DNA from: Mesorhizobium sp. B4-1-3
GTDB lineage: Bacteria > Pseudomonadota > Alphaproteobacteria > Rhizobiales > Rhizobiaceae
Assembly: GCF_006439355.1 (NCBI RefSeq)
Contig: NZ_VFTG01000004.1
Coordinates: 310,001-374,000 of the forward strand
Length of the DNA: 64,000 bases
Direction of reading: 5' to 3'
The notes under the pieces are model-generated. The model searched no databases and was not told where the DNA came from. It saw nothing but the letters and a program-made list of their open reading frames with translations. The first letter of the stretch is position 1. Each line of letters opens with the position of its first letter. Both the position numbers and the translations under genes were made by a program. This document shows, one piece after another, positions 10,255-18,877 of the stretch.

Positions 10255-11172
10255 ATGCCCCCGGAAACCGCCCGCCCCTTCATCGACATCCATCCGCCCG
10301 TGGCGGAGGCGCTCGCCGCCGGCCGGCCGGTGGTGGCGCTGGAAAGCACCATCATCACCCATGGCATGCCCTACCCCGACAATGGCGCGATGGCCGCCAA
10401 GGTAGAGCAGATCATCATCAACGGCGGCGCGGTGCCGGCGACGATCGCCGTGGTCGACGGCCGCATCAAGGTCGGCCTGTCCGACGGCGAGCGCGAATCG
10501 CTTGCCATGACGGGTGACGCCATGAAGCTGTCGCGCGCCGATCTCGGCTTCGCGGTTGCGCAAAAGCGCACGGGCGGCACCACGGTTGCGGCCACGATGA
10601 TCGCCGCCCACATGGCCGGCATAAAAGTCTTCGCCACCGGCGGCATCGGCGGCGTCCACAAGGGCGCGGAGAAAAGCTTCGACATATCGGCCGACCTCGA
10701 CGAGCTGGCGCGCACGCCGGTCATTGTCGTTTCAGCCGGCGCCAAGGCGATCCTCGATATCGAAAAGACGCTGGAAGTGCTGGAGACACGCGGCGTGCCG
10801 GTCATCGGCTACGGCTGCGAGACGATGCCGGCCTTCTGGTCGAGGCAGTCGCCCTTCCGCGCGCCGCTGACGCTGCAGGCGCCTGAGGATATCGCGCATT
10901 TCTACCGCACGCGCCTGGCGCTGTGCCTGGGCGGCGGCATCCTGGTCGCCAACCCGGTGCCGCGGAATAACGAGATTCCGGCCGACGAAATGGCCGGCTA
11001 TATCGACGCCGCGCAGAAAGCCGCCGAGGCGCAGAACGTCACCGGCAAGGGGGTGACGCCCTTCCTCTTGTCGAAGATCCTGGAACTCACCGGCGGCCGC
11101 AGCCTCAAGACCAACATCGCGCTGGTCGAGAACAATGCGCGGCTGGCGGCGGAGATCGCCAAGGCGTTGTAG
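10255..11172 (+). CDS. psuG: Pseudouridine-5'-phosphate glycosidase
   Basis: This 305-residue enzyme cleaves pseudouridine 5'-phosphate to uracil and ribose 5-phosphate, the second step after PsuK. Family segments are clear: VALESTIITHGMPYPDN, the catalytic-lysine region GLSDGE, RTGGTTVAATM, VFATGGIGGVHKGA (Mn site and phosphate loop) and NPVPRNNEIP. ATG 10255 is preferred over TTG 10240 because GGAG lies 7 bases ahead of it. It forms a two-gene operon with psuK. Confidence 0.95.
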   Translation: MPPETARPFIDIHPPVAEALAAGRPVVALESTIITHGMPYPDNGAMAAKVEQIIINGGAVPATIAVVDGRIKVGLSDGERESLAMTGDAMKLSRADLGFAVAQKRTGGTTVAATMIAAHMAGIKVFATGGIGGVHKGAEKSFDISADLDELARTPVIVVSAGAKAILDIEKTLEVLETRGVPVIGYGCETMPAFWSRQSPFRAPLTLQAPEDIAHFYRTRLALCLGGGILVANPVPRNNEIPADEMAGYIDAAQKAAEAQNVTGKGVTPFLLSKILELTGGRSLKTNIALVENNARLAAEIAKAL

Positions 11173-11212
11173 GGCGACGGCAGCGATAGCAAAAGCGAGC
11201 GCCGCGTTCCGT

Positions 11213-11392
11213 CACCCCCTCTGTCCTGCCGGACATCTCCCTCGTAAAGGTCCGCAAAGGGAGGAGATTGGCAGCTTCATCGAAGGCGCTCTTCTTGCAA
11301 TGTTGGCGATTAACGAAAGCCAGCGCGACAGCTGATCTTCCCCCCTGCGGAGGAGATGGCCGGCAGGCCAGAGGGGGCTGTCCCTCCAGCAT
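11213..11392. repeat. Mosaic-type palindromic repeat region (family D)
   Basis: The 229 bases between psuG and the TfoX-like gene hold no ORF I trust. They carry TCTGTCCTGCCGGACATCTCCC and, about 150 bases on, GGAGATGGCCGGCAGG...AGAGGGGGC in inverted orientation. This is the same architecture as the 2438-2612 element, with a longer insert. Confidence 0.6.
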
Positions 11393-11401
11393 TCCTAGGT
11401 T

Positions 11402-11725
11402 TCACTTCCCCGCCCGCCTTCCCGCCTCATATGCGCGCCGCGCCCACACCGCCATTTCGTCGGGATCGTCGAAAGCCTCGTCGGGAACGCTCCAATAGGG
11501 CATCGCCACCGCCTTGCCGTGGCGCGAGCCGGTATAGGTCCACTGGCGGCAGCCCGCGGCCTCGAAATCGGGAATGGTTTCCCCGTCCGCCTTGAGCATC
11601 AGCTCGCCGCGCACGACGACCGCGACGATGACGCCGTCGCAATAGATGCCCTTGCCGCCGAACAGTTTGCGGATGCTGATCGGACCCAGGCTTTCGAACA
11701 GTTCTTCAAGGCGCGCATTATCCAT
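11402..11725 (-). CDS. TfoX N-terminal domain family protein
   Basis: This 107-residue protein matches the TfoX/Sxy N-terminal domain: MDNARLEELFESLGPISIRK, LFGGKGIYCDG, and a strand carrying GELMLKADGE. It lacks the C-terminal TfoX half. In gammaproteobacteria full-length Sxy activates competence with CRP; single-domain relatives in rhizobia are uncharacterised, so no competence role should be assumed. It is divergent from the GFA-family gene. Confidence 0.85.
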   Translation of the reverse strand: MDNARLEELFESLGPISIRKLFGGKGIYCDGVIVAVVVRGELMLKADGETIPDFEAAGCRQWTYTGSRHGKAVAMPYWSVPDEAFDDPDEMAVWARRAYEAGRRAGK

Positions 11726-11814
11726 GCCGCGATCATCTCATCCGTCACCGGCCTTGTCATCGCCGCAACCAAAAGCATGCTGACAGGTTGAAACCTGGAA
11801 ACGGAGCTCCCCCC

Positions 11815-12312
11815 ATGCCCATGCTGCTCAAAGGCTGCTGCCGCTGCGGCGCCGTCCGCTTTGAGGTGGAGAGCCACACGCCAGTGCCCTTCATGCTCTG
11901 CTACTGCTCGATCTGCCGCAAGCAGCAGGGCGGCGGCGGCTTCGCCATCAATCTCGGCGCCGACTACGAGACGATGAACGTCAGGGGCAAGCGCAGCCTC
12001 GGCGTCTATCGCGCCGAAATCGAGGATGACGAGCATCCGCATTGCGAGGTCTCGACCGGCGAGCGCAATTTCTGCCGGAAATGCGGCTCGGCGCTTTGGC
12101 TCTACGATCCGACCTGGCCGGACCTCGTGCATCCTTTCGCCTCGGCGATCGACACCGACCTGCCGAAACCGCCGGAAAAGGTGCATCTGATGCTGAAGTA
12201 CAAGGCGAACTGGGTCGAGCCGGTCATCGGCAACAACGACAAGGTGTTCGACGTCTATCCGGAGGAATCGATCGCCGACTGGCACAAGCGGACTGGGATG
12301 TGGGTTGATTAG
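11815..12312 (+). CDS. GFA/CENP-V family zinc protein
   Basis: This 165-residue protein carries the GFA zinc signature: GCCRCGAVRFEV near the start, LCYCSICRKQQGG in the middle and NFCRKCGSALW later. The family is named for glutathione-dependent formaldehyde activation, but most members have no proven reaction. ATG 11815 is chosen over the in-frame TTG 11788 because GGAG lies 8 bases upstream of it. Its stop codon touches the palindromic repeat at 12311. Confidence 0.88.
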   Translation: MPMLLKGCCRCGAVRFEVESHTPVPFMLCYCSICRKQQGGGGFAINLGADYETMNVRGKRSLGVYRAEIEDDEHPHCEVSTGERNFCRKCGSALWLYDPTWPDLVHPFASAIDTDLPKPPEKVHLMLKYKANWVEPVIGNNDKVFDVYPEESIADWHKRTGMWVD

Positions 12313-12370
12313 GCAATTTCAGAAAAACTGCGCAGCGGTTTTCCGCCCGGAATTGCATCAGGAAAACCAT
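12311..12370. repeat. Partial family B palindromic repeat
   Basis: The sequence GGCAATTTC...AGCGGTTTTCCGCCCGGAATTGC is the first palindrome of the family B element, without the second. It separates the GFA and RidA-family genes. Confidence 0.75.
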
Positions 12371-12389
12371 CTGGCGACAGGAGACCGAA

Positions 12390-12848
12390 ATGAATCTCAC
12401 AACGCACAAGAAATTCAAAGGCGATCGTTTGATGCCTTGGGGCAAGGGCACGGTCGTCTCGGATGCGAAGGGATATGTTTTCCTGTCCGGCAACACCGCC
12501 ACGGTCGACGACTACGATCCGTCGAAACACCAAGGCGGCGCTGTCGGCGACGCGGCAACGCAGTGGCGCGAAATCCTGGCCAACATCAAGTCGGATTTGG
12601 AGGAACTTGGCAGCTCGCTCGACCATCTGGTCAAGGTGACGTTTTACGTCAAAGGGCCTTTTCCGTCCGGTGGCGTTCTCAGCTCACCCAATTTTCGTCT
12701 GGACGTGTTGGACGAATTCTTCGCCGAACATTGCCCGAAGCACTGCAGTTACAACAATCCGCCGCCATCGGAGGTAATCGGTGTCGCCGCCTTGGCGCAG
12801 CCCGACCTTGTTGTGGAACTTGTCGTCATCGCTGCGTTGCCGGACTGA
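12390..12848 (+). CDS. RidA (YjgF/YER057c/UK114) family protein
   Basis: This 152-residue protein has the RidA fold: GYVFLSGNTATVDDY, QWREILANIKSDLEELGSSL, HLVKVTFYVKG, and a C-terminal NNPPPSEVIGVAALAQPDLVVE. RidA hydrolyses reactive 2-aminoacrylate and related enamines. The canonical Arg of the IGV(xx)LA(xx)-Arg-type active site is not obvious, so this may be one of the non-RidA subfamilies, whose activity is not established. RBS CAGGAGA lies 8 bases ahead of the ATG. Confidence 0.85.
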   Translation: MNLTTHKKFKGDRLMPWGKGTVVSDAKGYVFLSGNTATVDDYDPSKHQGGAVGDAATQWREILANIKSDLEELGSSLDHLVKVTFYVKGPFPSGGVLSSPNFRLDVLDEFFAEHCPKHCSYNNPPPSEVIGVAALAQPDLVVELVVIAALPD

Positions 12849-12868
12849 GCGGGAGCATTGGCGCCTGA

Positions 12869-13249
12869 TCAGGCCGAGGCGCGTGCCTCGGCAAGCGCCT
12901 TGAGGTCGGCAGGCTTCAGCTCGACGGATTCACCGCAGCCGCAGGCCGAGCTCTGGTTCGGATTCTTGAAGGTGAAGCCGGTACGCAGCGTCGTCTGCTC
13001 GAAATCCATCTCGGTGCCGAACAGGAAGAGCGCGGCTTCCGGCGCCACATAGACATGCGCGTCGTCACGCTCGATATGGTCGTCCTTGGGGTTCGGCTCG
13101 GTCACCAGGTCGATGGTGTATTCCATGCCGGCGCAGCCGCCCTTTTTGATACCGAGCCGGATGCCATGCGCACCTTCGCGCGTGGCGACGATCTCGCGCA
13201 CGCGGTCGGCGGCCTTGTCGGTCATCGTGATGACGGCGAAGCGTCCCAT
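12869..13249 (-). CDS. sufA: A-type Fe-S cluster carrier SufA
   Basis: This 126-residue carrier receives Fe-S clusters from the SufBCD scaffold and passes them to target enzymes. The three conserved cysteines are visible: C39 in KGGCAGMEY and C103/C105 in ACGCGES. The ATG at 13249 has GGAG about 9 bases ahead; the frame is open further upstream without homology. It is the last gene of the suf operon, 93 bases after sufT. Confidence 0.93.
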   Translation of the reverse strand: MGRFAVITMTDKAADRVREIVATREGAHGIRLGIKKGGCAGMEYTIDLVTEPNPKDDHIERDDAHVYVAPEAALFLFGTEMDFEQTTLRTGFTFKNPNQSSACGCGESVELKPADLKALAEARASA

Positions 13250-13342
13250 TTTTTCTTTCTCCATTCCATGCAGGTTCAAGGCCTGCCGAATGATTCTCAC
13301 CTAAAATGGTGAAGTTTTACAAATGGCGCAAGGGTATCGGCC

Positions 13343-13744
13343 TCAGTACCATCCAACCGCGACCTGCGCCTCTTCCGACATGCGATCGGGCGTCCACGGC
13401 GGATCGAACACCATGTTGACCTCGACGCCGGACACGCCTTCGACGGCGCCGACGGCGTTCTCGACCCATCCGGGCATTTCGCCCGCTACCGGGCAGCCGG
13501 GCGCGGTCAGCGTCATGTCGATCTTGACCGACCGGTCGTCCTCGATGTCGATCTTGTAGACGAGGCCGAGCTCATAGATGTCGGCCGGGATTTCCGGGTC
13601 GTAAACAGTCTTCAGCGCCGAGACGATGTCGTCGGTCAGCCGCGCCAGCTCATCGGCGGGAATAGCCGAGGCCGAGACGATGCCGTTGGCAGCCGTTTCC
13701 GGAACGGTCTCTGCGGTCGCGCTCACATCGTCCATCATCATCAC
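13343..13744 (-). CDS. sufT: SUF system Fe-S assembly protein SufT (MIP18/DUF59 family)
   Basis: This 133-residue protein contains the DUF59 core: VYDPEIPADIYELGLVYKI and LTAPGCPVAGEMPGWVENAV with its single conserved Cys, followed by VFDPPWTPDRMSE. The N-terminal ~35 residues are a low-complexity Ala/Thr-rich extension. SufT-type proteins aid Fe-S maturation under iron limitation. Its start overlaps the sufS stop by 4 bases (ATGA), showing translational coupling. Confidence 0.92.
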   Translation of the reverse strand: MMMMDDVSATAETVPETAANGIVSASAIPADELARLTDDIVSALKTVYDPEIPADIYELGLVYKIDIEDDRSVKIDMTLTAPGCPVAGEMPGWVENAVGAVEGVSGVEVNMVFDPPWTPDRMSEEAQVAVGWY

Positions 13745-14982
13745 CCGAAGAATTTCCGCGCCTTTTCCAGCGCCTCGGCCAAAGCGTCGACTTCGGCCCT
13801 GGTATTATACATGCCGAACGATGCCCTGCATGTGGAGGTGACGCCGAAGCGTTTCAACAGCGGCTGGGCGCAATGCGTGCCCGCGCGGACGGCAACACCC
13901 TGCCGGTCGATCACCATCGACACGTCATGCGCATGGATACCTTGCAATTCGAACGAGATGATGGCGCCCTTGCCCGGCGCGTCGCCGAAGATACGCAGCG
14001 AGTTGATGGCCCTGAGCCGCTCATGCGCGTACGCCTTGAGGTCCGCCTCGTGCGCGGCGATACGCTCGCGGCCGACCCTGTCCATATAGTCGAGCGCGGC
14101 GCCCAGGCCGATCGCCTGGACAATCGGCGGCGTGCCGGCCTCGAAGCGGTGCGGCGGCTCGTTATAGGTGACGATGTCCTCCGTCACCTCTTCGATCATC
14201 TCGCCGCCGCCCATGAAGGGCCGCATTTCCTCCAGCCTGTCCTTCTTGCCGTAGAGCACGCCGATGCCCGACGGGCCGTAGACCTTGTGTCCCGTGAAGA
14301 CGAAGAAATCGCAGTCGAGGTCCTGCACGTCGATCGGCATGTGAACCGCGCTCTGGCTGCCGTCGACCAGGACAGGAATTCCACGCGAATGCGCAATGCG
14401 CACGATCTCCTTGATCGGCGTCACCGTGCCCAGCGCGTTGGACATCTGGGTGATGGCGACGAGCTTCGTGCGCGAGGTCAGCCGCTTTTCGAATTCCTCG
14501 ATATGGAAGGCGCCGAGATCGTCGACCGGCACCCAGATGAGCTTCGCGCCCTGCCGCTCGCGGATGAAATGCCACGGCACAATGTTGGAATGATGCTCCA
14601 TGATCGACAGCACGATCTCGTCGCCCTCGCCGATCCTCGGCATGCCCCAGCCATAGGCGACCGTGTTGATCGCCGCGGTGGTGTTGGAGCTGAAGACGAT
14701 GTTGTCCGTGCTCGGCGCGTTGAGAAACCGCTGCACCGACTTGCGCGCATTCTCATACGCGTCAGTCGCGGCGTTCGACAGGAAATGCAGCCCGCGGTGG
14801 ACGTTGGCGTATTCCTGCGAATAGGCGTGCTGGATGGTGTCGAGCACCACCTGCGGCTTCTGCGCCGAGGCGCCATTGTCGAGATAGACCAGCGGCTTGC
14901 CGTAGACCTGGCGCGCCAGGATCGGGAAGTCTCGGCGGATCGCCTCGACGTCATAGGGAGTGGTTTCGATCTTCTGGTCCAT
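13741..14982 (-). CDS. sufS: Cysteine desulfurase SufS
   Basis: This 413-residue PLP enzyme takes sulfur from L-cysteine to give a persulfide for cluster assembly. It is group II: VYLDNGASAQKP, the PLP lysine in FTGHKVYGPSGIGVLYG, and the active-site cysteine in RAGTHCAQPLLKRFG. The ATG at 14982 is chosen since the upstream open frame is repeat DNA. A mosaic palindrome separates it from sufD. It is the second cysteine desulfurase of this operon; the first is at 18878-20038. Confidence 0.96.
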   Translation of the reverse strand: MDQKIETTPYDVEAIRRDFPILARQVYGKPLVYLDNGASAQKPQVVLDTIQHAYSQEYANVHRGLHFLSNAATDAYENARKSVQRFLNAPSTDNIVFSSNTTAAINTVAYGWGMPRIGEGDEIVLSIMEHHSNIVPWHFIRERQGAKLIWVPVDDLGAFHIEEFEKRLTSRTKLVAITQMSNALGTVTPIKEIVRIAHSRGIPVLVDGSQSAVHMPIDVQDLDCDFFVFTGHKVYGPSGIGVLYGKKDRLEEMRPFMGGGEMIEEVTEDIVTYNEPPHRFEAGTPPIVQAIGLGAALDYMDRVGRERIAAHEADLKAYAHERLRAINSLRIFGDAPGKGAIISFELQGIHAHDVSMVIDRQGVAVRAGTHCAQPLLKRFGVTSTCRASFGMYNTRAEVDALAEALEKARKFFG

Positions 14983-15019
14983 TTCGAAGTCCTTGCCGGC
15001 CAAGGCCGCGATCCTTCCA

Positions 15020-15078
15020 ACACCCCTCATCCGTCCGAGCTTCGCTCGGCCACCTTCTCCCACAAGGGAGAAGGAAAG
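15020..15078. repeat. Short mosaic-type palindromic repeat between sufD and sufS
   Basis: It reads CACCCCTCATCCGTCCGAGCTTCGCTCGG followed by CCTTCTCCCACAAGGGAGAAGG. Two adjacent hairpins form (CCGAG/CTCGG and CCTTCTCCC/GGGAGAAGG). It falls inside the suf operon and could reduce readthrough into sufS, sufT and sufA. Confidence 0.75.
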
Positions 15079-15082
15079 GCGC

Positions 15083-16363
15083 CTACCCGTGCGTCGAAAA
15101 CCAGCCGTCGAGCCGCGCTTCGAGCGCTTCGACCAGCGCCTCGTCGTCCAGTTCCTCGATCACTTCGGCGACGAAAGCCTTCACCAGCAGGCCCCGCGCC
15201 GACTTCTCGTCGATACCGCGCGCCATCAGGTAAAACAGATGGTTGTGGTCGATCTCGGTGACCGTCGCGCCATGGCCGCAGACCACGTCGTCCGCGAAGA
15301 TCTCCAGCTCCGGCTTGGTCGAGAACTCGCCGTCGTCGGATAGAAGCAACGTGTTGCAGGCCATCTTGGCGTTGGTCTTCTGCGCGTATTGATGCACGTT
15401 GATGCGGCCCTGGAAGACGCCGCGCGCTTTGCCGGTCACCACGTTGCGGATCACTTCCGTCGACGTCGTGTGCGGCACGGCATGGTCGAGCACCATGGTG
15501 GTGTCGGTATGCGTGTCGCCGGCGAGAAGATTGATGCCGCGCAATTTGAAATCGGCGCCCTCGCCTGTCGTCCTGACGACGACCTCCTGGCGAACGAGCT
15601 TGCCGCCGGCATTCATCACGAACAGCGTCAGCTTCGCGTCCTTGCCGATATGCGCCTTGAACTGGGCGAGATGCGTGGCCGTGTCCGGCTGTTCCTGCAC
15701 GATCAGCCAGATCACTTCCGCGCCGTCGCCGACCACGAGCTGGCCGACCGATGAGATGAGCGCCTCGCCGTCTTCGCTTGCCTCGCCCGTCTGGCGCTCG
15801 ACGACGACCGCCTTGGCGCCGGCCCCGACACGCGCCAACAGCCGGACATGCGACTGGCCACCGGCCTGCAGGTTCTGCAGTTCGACCGGCTTTTCCAGCT
15901 CGGCGCCGTCGGCGATGTCGACGAAATAACCGTCGGCGACGAAAGCCGTGTTCAGCGCGCCGATCGCGTCGTCACTGCCATAGGGATCCAGCCCGGGCGC
16001 TACGCTGCCGTCGGTCAGCTTTTCCGACAGGCGCTGCACCGCGACGCCTTCGATCTCCGGCAGCTTCGTCTGCGAGACGCCGTTCAGGACCGGCAGGACC
16101 GCCGAGCCTTCAAGGATCGGCGCCAGCGCCTTGGCCACGGCTCCAGCTTCGAAAGCCGGCACCTTGGTCAGTAACCGGCGAAGGTCCGTGTAGTGCCAGG
16201 ATTCGACGCGCCGCGTCGGCAGGCCGTGCTTGATCGCCTCGATCGCGTCGTCGCGCTTGACCATCACCGCGCCGTCGCCGGGCAGCAGCGACAGCCGCTC
16301 GCCGAAGGCATCGATCAGCGCCGTCTCGGCCAATGTCCGCTGGGGCTGTGCGTGCATGTTCAT
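15083..16363 (-). CDS. sufD: Fe-S scaffold subunit SufD
   Basis: This 426-residue SufB paralogue forms the SufBC2D scaffold. The C-terminal core shows TDTTMVLDHAVPHTTSTEVI, VFQGRINVHQYAQKTNA, NTLLLSDDGEFSTKPELEIF and CGHGATVTEIDHNHLFYL, which includes the conserved His used in cluster formation. The N-terminal region is weakly conserved, as usual. MNMHAQPQ at 16363 is the likely start, though an ATG 24 bases upstream is in frame. Confidence 0.95.
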   Translation of the reverse strand: MNMHAQPQRTLAETALIDAFGERLSLLPGDGAVMVKRDDAIEAIKHGLPTRRVESWHYTDLRRLLTKVPAFEAGAVAKALAPILEGSAVLPVLNGVSQTKLPEIEGVAVQRLSEKLTDGSVAPGLDPYGSDDAIGALNTAFVADGYFVDIADGAELEKPVELQNLQAGGQSHVRLLARVGAGAKAVVVERQTGEASEDGEALISSVGQLVVGDGAEVIWLIVQEQPDTATHLAQFKAHIGKDAKLTLFVMNAGGKLVRQEVVVRTTGEGADFKLRGINLLAGDTHTDTTMVLDHAVPHTTSTEVIRNVVTGKARGVFQGRINVHQYAQKTNAKMACNTLLLSDDGEFSTKPELEIFADDVVCGHGATVTEIDHNHLFYLMARGIDEKSARGLLVKAFVAEVIEELDDEALVEALEARLDGWFSTHG

Positions 16364-16388
16364 CGTTCTTGCCTCGACCGCTCCCATC

Positions 16389-17144
16389 TCACGCGGCTTG
16401 CCCGATCACGCCGGCATAGCCGTTGGCTTCAAGATCGAGCGCCAGCGACTTGTCGCCCGACTTGATGACCTGGCCCTTGTAGAGCACGTGCACCGAGTCC
16501 GGCACGATGTGCTCGAGCAGGCGCTGGTAGTGGGTGATGACGACGATGGCGCGGTCCGCCGAGCGTAGCGCGTTAACGCCGTCCGAGACGATCTTCAGCG
16601 CGTCGATGTCGAGGCCGGAATCAGTCTCGTCGAGCACGCAAAGCTTTGGTTCCAACAGCTTCATCTGCAGGATCTCGGCGCGCTTCTTCTCGCCGCCCGA
16701 GAAGCCGACATTGAGCGGCCGCTTCAGCATGTTCATGTCCATGCTGAGCGAGGCAGCAGCCTCCTTCACGCGCTTCAGGAATTCCGGAACCTTCAGCGGC
16801 TCCTCGCCGCGCGCCTTGCGCTGCTCGTTCATCGCCACTTTGAGGAATTCCATGGTCGCCACGCCCGGTATCTCCATCGGATACTGGAAGGCGAGAAAGA
16901 TGCCGGCGGTGGCGCGCTCGGCCGGATCCATTTCGAGGATCGACTGGCCGTTATAGAGGATGTCGCCCTCAGTCACCTCATAGTCCTCGCGGCCGGCGAG
17001 GATATAGGAAAGCGTCGACTTGCCCGAGCCGTTCGGGCCCATAATGGCGGCCACCTCGCCGGCTTTCACCGTCAGGTTCAGGCCGCGGATGATCTCGGTG
17101 CCGTCGTCGACGATGCGGGCGTGCAAATTCTTGATCTCAAGCAT
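16389..17144 (-). CDS. sufC: Fe-S assembly ATPase SufC
   Basis: This 251-residue ABC-type ATPase powers conformational change of the SufBCD complex in the cytosol. Walker A is GPNGSGKST (about residues 36-44), the signature is FSGGEKKRAEI, and Walker B is LCVLDETDSGLD, the SufC form. It lies between sufB (25-base gap) and sufD (25-base gap), all one transcript. Confidence 0.97.
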   Translation of the reverse strand: MLEIKNLHARIVDDGTEIIRGLNLTVKAGEVAAIMGPNGSGKSTLSYILAGREDYEVTEGDILYNGQSILEMDPAERATAGIFLAFQYPMEIPGVATMEFLKVAMNEQRKARGEEPLKVPEFLKRVKEAAASLSMDMNMLKRPLNVGFSGGEKKRAEILQMKLLEPKLCVLDETDSGLDIDALKIVSDGVNALRSADRAIVVITHYQRLLEHIVPDSVHVLYKGQVIKSGDKSLALDLEANGYAGVIGQAA

Positions 17145-17169
17145 ATTTTTTTCCTGAATATTTTTGCGG

Positions 17170-18687
17170 TCAGCCGACCGAACCCTCGAGGCTGATGCCG
17201 ATCAGCTTCTGCGCTTCAACGGCAAACTCCATCGGCAGCTGTTGGATGACATCCTTGACGAAGCCGTTGACGATCAGCGCGATCGCTTCCTCTTCGGGGA
17301 TGCCGCGCTGCATGACGTAGAACTTCTGGTCCTCGGAGATCTTCGACGTCGTCGCCTCGTGCTCGAACTTCGCCGTCGCGTTCTTGGCTTCCATGTAAGG
17401 CACGGTGTGCGCGCCGCACTGGTCGCCGATCAGCAGCGAATCGCAATTGGTGAAGTTGCGCGCGTTGGTTGCCTTGCGATGCGCCGAGACCTGGCCGCGA
17501 TAGGTGTTCTGCGAGAAACCGGCGGCGATGCCCTTGGAGATGATGCGGCTTGACGTGTTCTTGCCGAGATGGATCATCTTGGTGCCGCTATCGACCTGCT
17601 GATAGCCGTTCGACACCGCGATCGAATAGAACTCGCCGCTGGAATCGTCGCCACGCAGGATGCAGCTCGGATATTTCCAGGTGATGGCCGAGCCGGTCTC
17701 GACCTGCGTCCATGAGATTTTCGAGCGGTCGCCGCGGCAGTCGCCGCGCTTGGTGACGAAATTATAGATGCCGCCCTTGCCCTCGGCGTCGCCGGGATAC
17801 CAGTTCTGCACCGTCGAATATTTGATCTCGGCATCGTCAAGCGCGATCAGCTCGACCACCGCGGCGTGCAATTGGTTCTCGTCGCGCTGCGGCGCCGTGC
17901 AGCCTTCCAGATAGGAGACATAGGCCCCCTCCTCGGCGATGATCAGCGTGCGCTCGAACTGGCCGGTGTTCTTCTCGTTGATGCGGAAATAGGTCGACAG
18001 TTCCATCGGGCAGCGAACACCCTTCGGCACGAAGACGAACGAGCCGTCGGTGAACACGGCCGAATTCAGCGTCGCATAGAAATTGTCGGAGGTCGGCACG
18101 ACCGAGCCGAGATATTTCTTCACCAGTTCGGGATGCTCGCGAATGGCTTCCGAGATCGAGCAGAAGATGACGCCGGCCTGCGCCAGTTCCTTCTTGAAGG
18201 TGGTGACCACCGAGACGGAATCGAACACCGCGTCGACCGCGACCCGGCCCGACTTGTAGACGTTGTCGCCCGCCTCCTCGAGTTCCGACGCGTCGGTCTT
18301 CTGCACGCCGGCAAGAATTTCCTGCTCCTTGAGCGGAATGCCGAGCTTCTCGTAGACCTTGAGCAATTCGGGATCGACCTCGCTCAGCGACTTCGGCCCC
18401 GGCGTGCTCTTCGGCGCGGCGTAGTAGTGGATGTCCTGGAAATCGATCTTCGGATAGTGGACACGCGCCCAGGTCGGCTCTTCCAGCGTCAGCCAGCGGC
18501 GATAGGCCCCGAGACGCCATTCCAGCATCCAGTCCGGCTCGCCCTTCTTCTCGGAGATCAGACGGATGATGTCCTCGTTCAGGCCCTTGGGAGCCTTATC
18601 CATCTCGATCTCTGTCTGGAATCCGTATTTATACTGGTCGACGTCGATCTTTCGGACTCGATCGATCGTCTCCTGCACAGCAGGCAT
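17170..18687 (-). CDS. sufB: Fe-S scaffold subunit SufB
   Basis: This 505-residue core scaffold protein shows [20 protein letters not shown] near the N-terminus, then [33 protein letters not shown] and, in the C-terminal beta helix, [19 protein letters not shown] with cysteines and histidine for cluster assembly. Length and order are standard. A 190-base gap separates it from the upstream desulfurase; no ORF is seen in that gap. Confidence 0.97.
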   Translation of the reverse strand: MPAVQETIDRVRKIDVDQYKYGFQTEIEMDKAPKGLNEDIIRLISEKKGEPDWMLEWRLGAYRRWLTLEEPTWARVHYPKIDFQDIHYYAAPKSTPGPKSLSEVDPELLKVYEKLGIPLKEQEILAGVQKTDASELEEAGDNVYKSGRVAVDAVFDSVSVVTTFKKELAQAGVIFCSISEAIREHPELVKKYLGSVVPTSDNFYATLNSAVFTDGSFVFVPKGVRCPMELSTYFRINEKNTGQFERTLIIAEEGAYVSYLEGCTAPQRDENQLHAAVVELIALDDAEIKYSTVQNWYPGDAEGKGGIYNFVTKRGDCRGDRSKISWTQVETGSAITWKYPSCILRGDDSSGEFYSIAVSNGYQQVDSGTKMIHLGKNTSSRIISKGIAAGFSQNTYRGQVSAHRKATNARNFTNCDSLLIGDQCGAHTVPYMEAKNATAKFEHEATTSKISEDQKFYVMQRGIPEEEAIALIVNGFVKDVIQQLPMEFAVEAQKLIGISLEGSVG

Positions 18688-18877
18688 AAGCGTTCTCCAT
18701 CCTCGCCGGGGTCAAGGCCCGGCAGTTTTCAAACTATGGCACCGCTGGAATCGCATCCCGGCGGGGCTGCGCAGCGGAGTAAGCTCCATATAGTGCGTGT
18801 CCGCCGGAAATTCACCCGGCCAGGACAAAACGCACGGCTCTACCAGGCCGCAAGGCCTGAATTCATCTTCGCCGCCC

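Noticed and set aside
13873..15261. 462-codon plus-strand frame across sufS
   Set aside because: Antisense shadow of sufS and the adjoining repeat.
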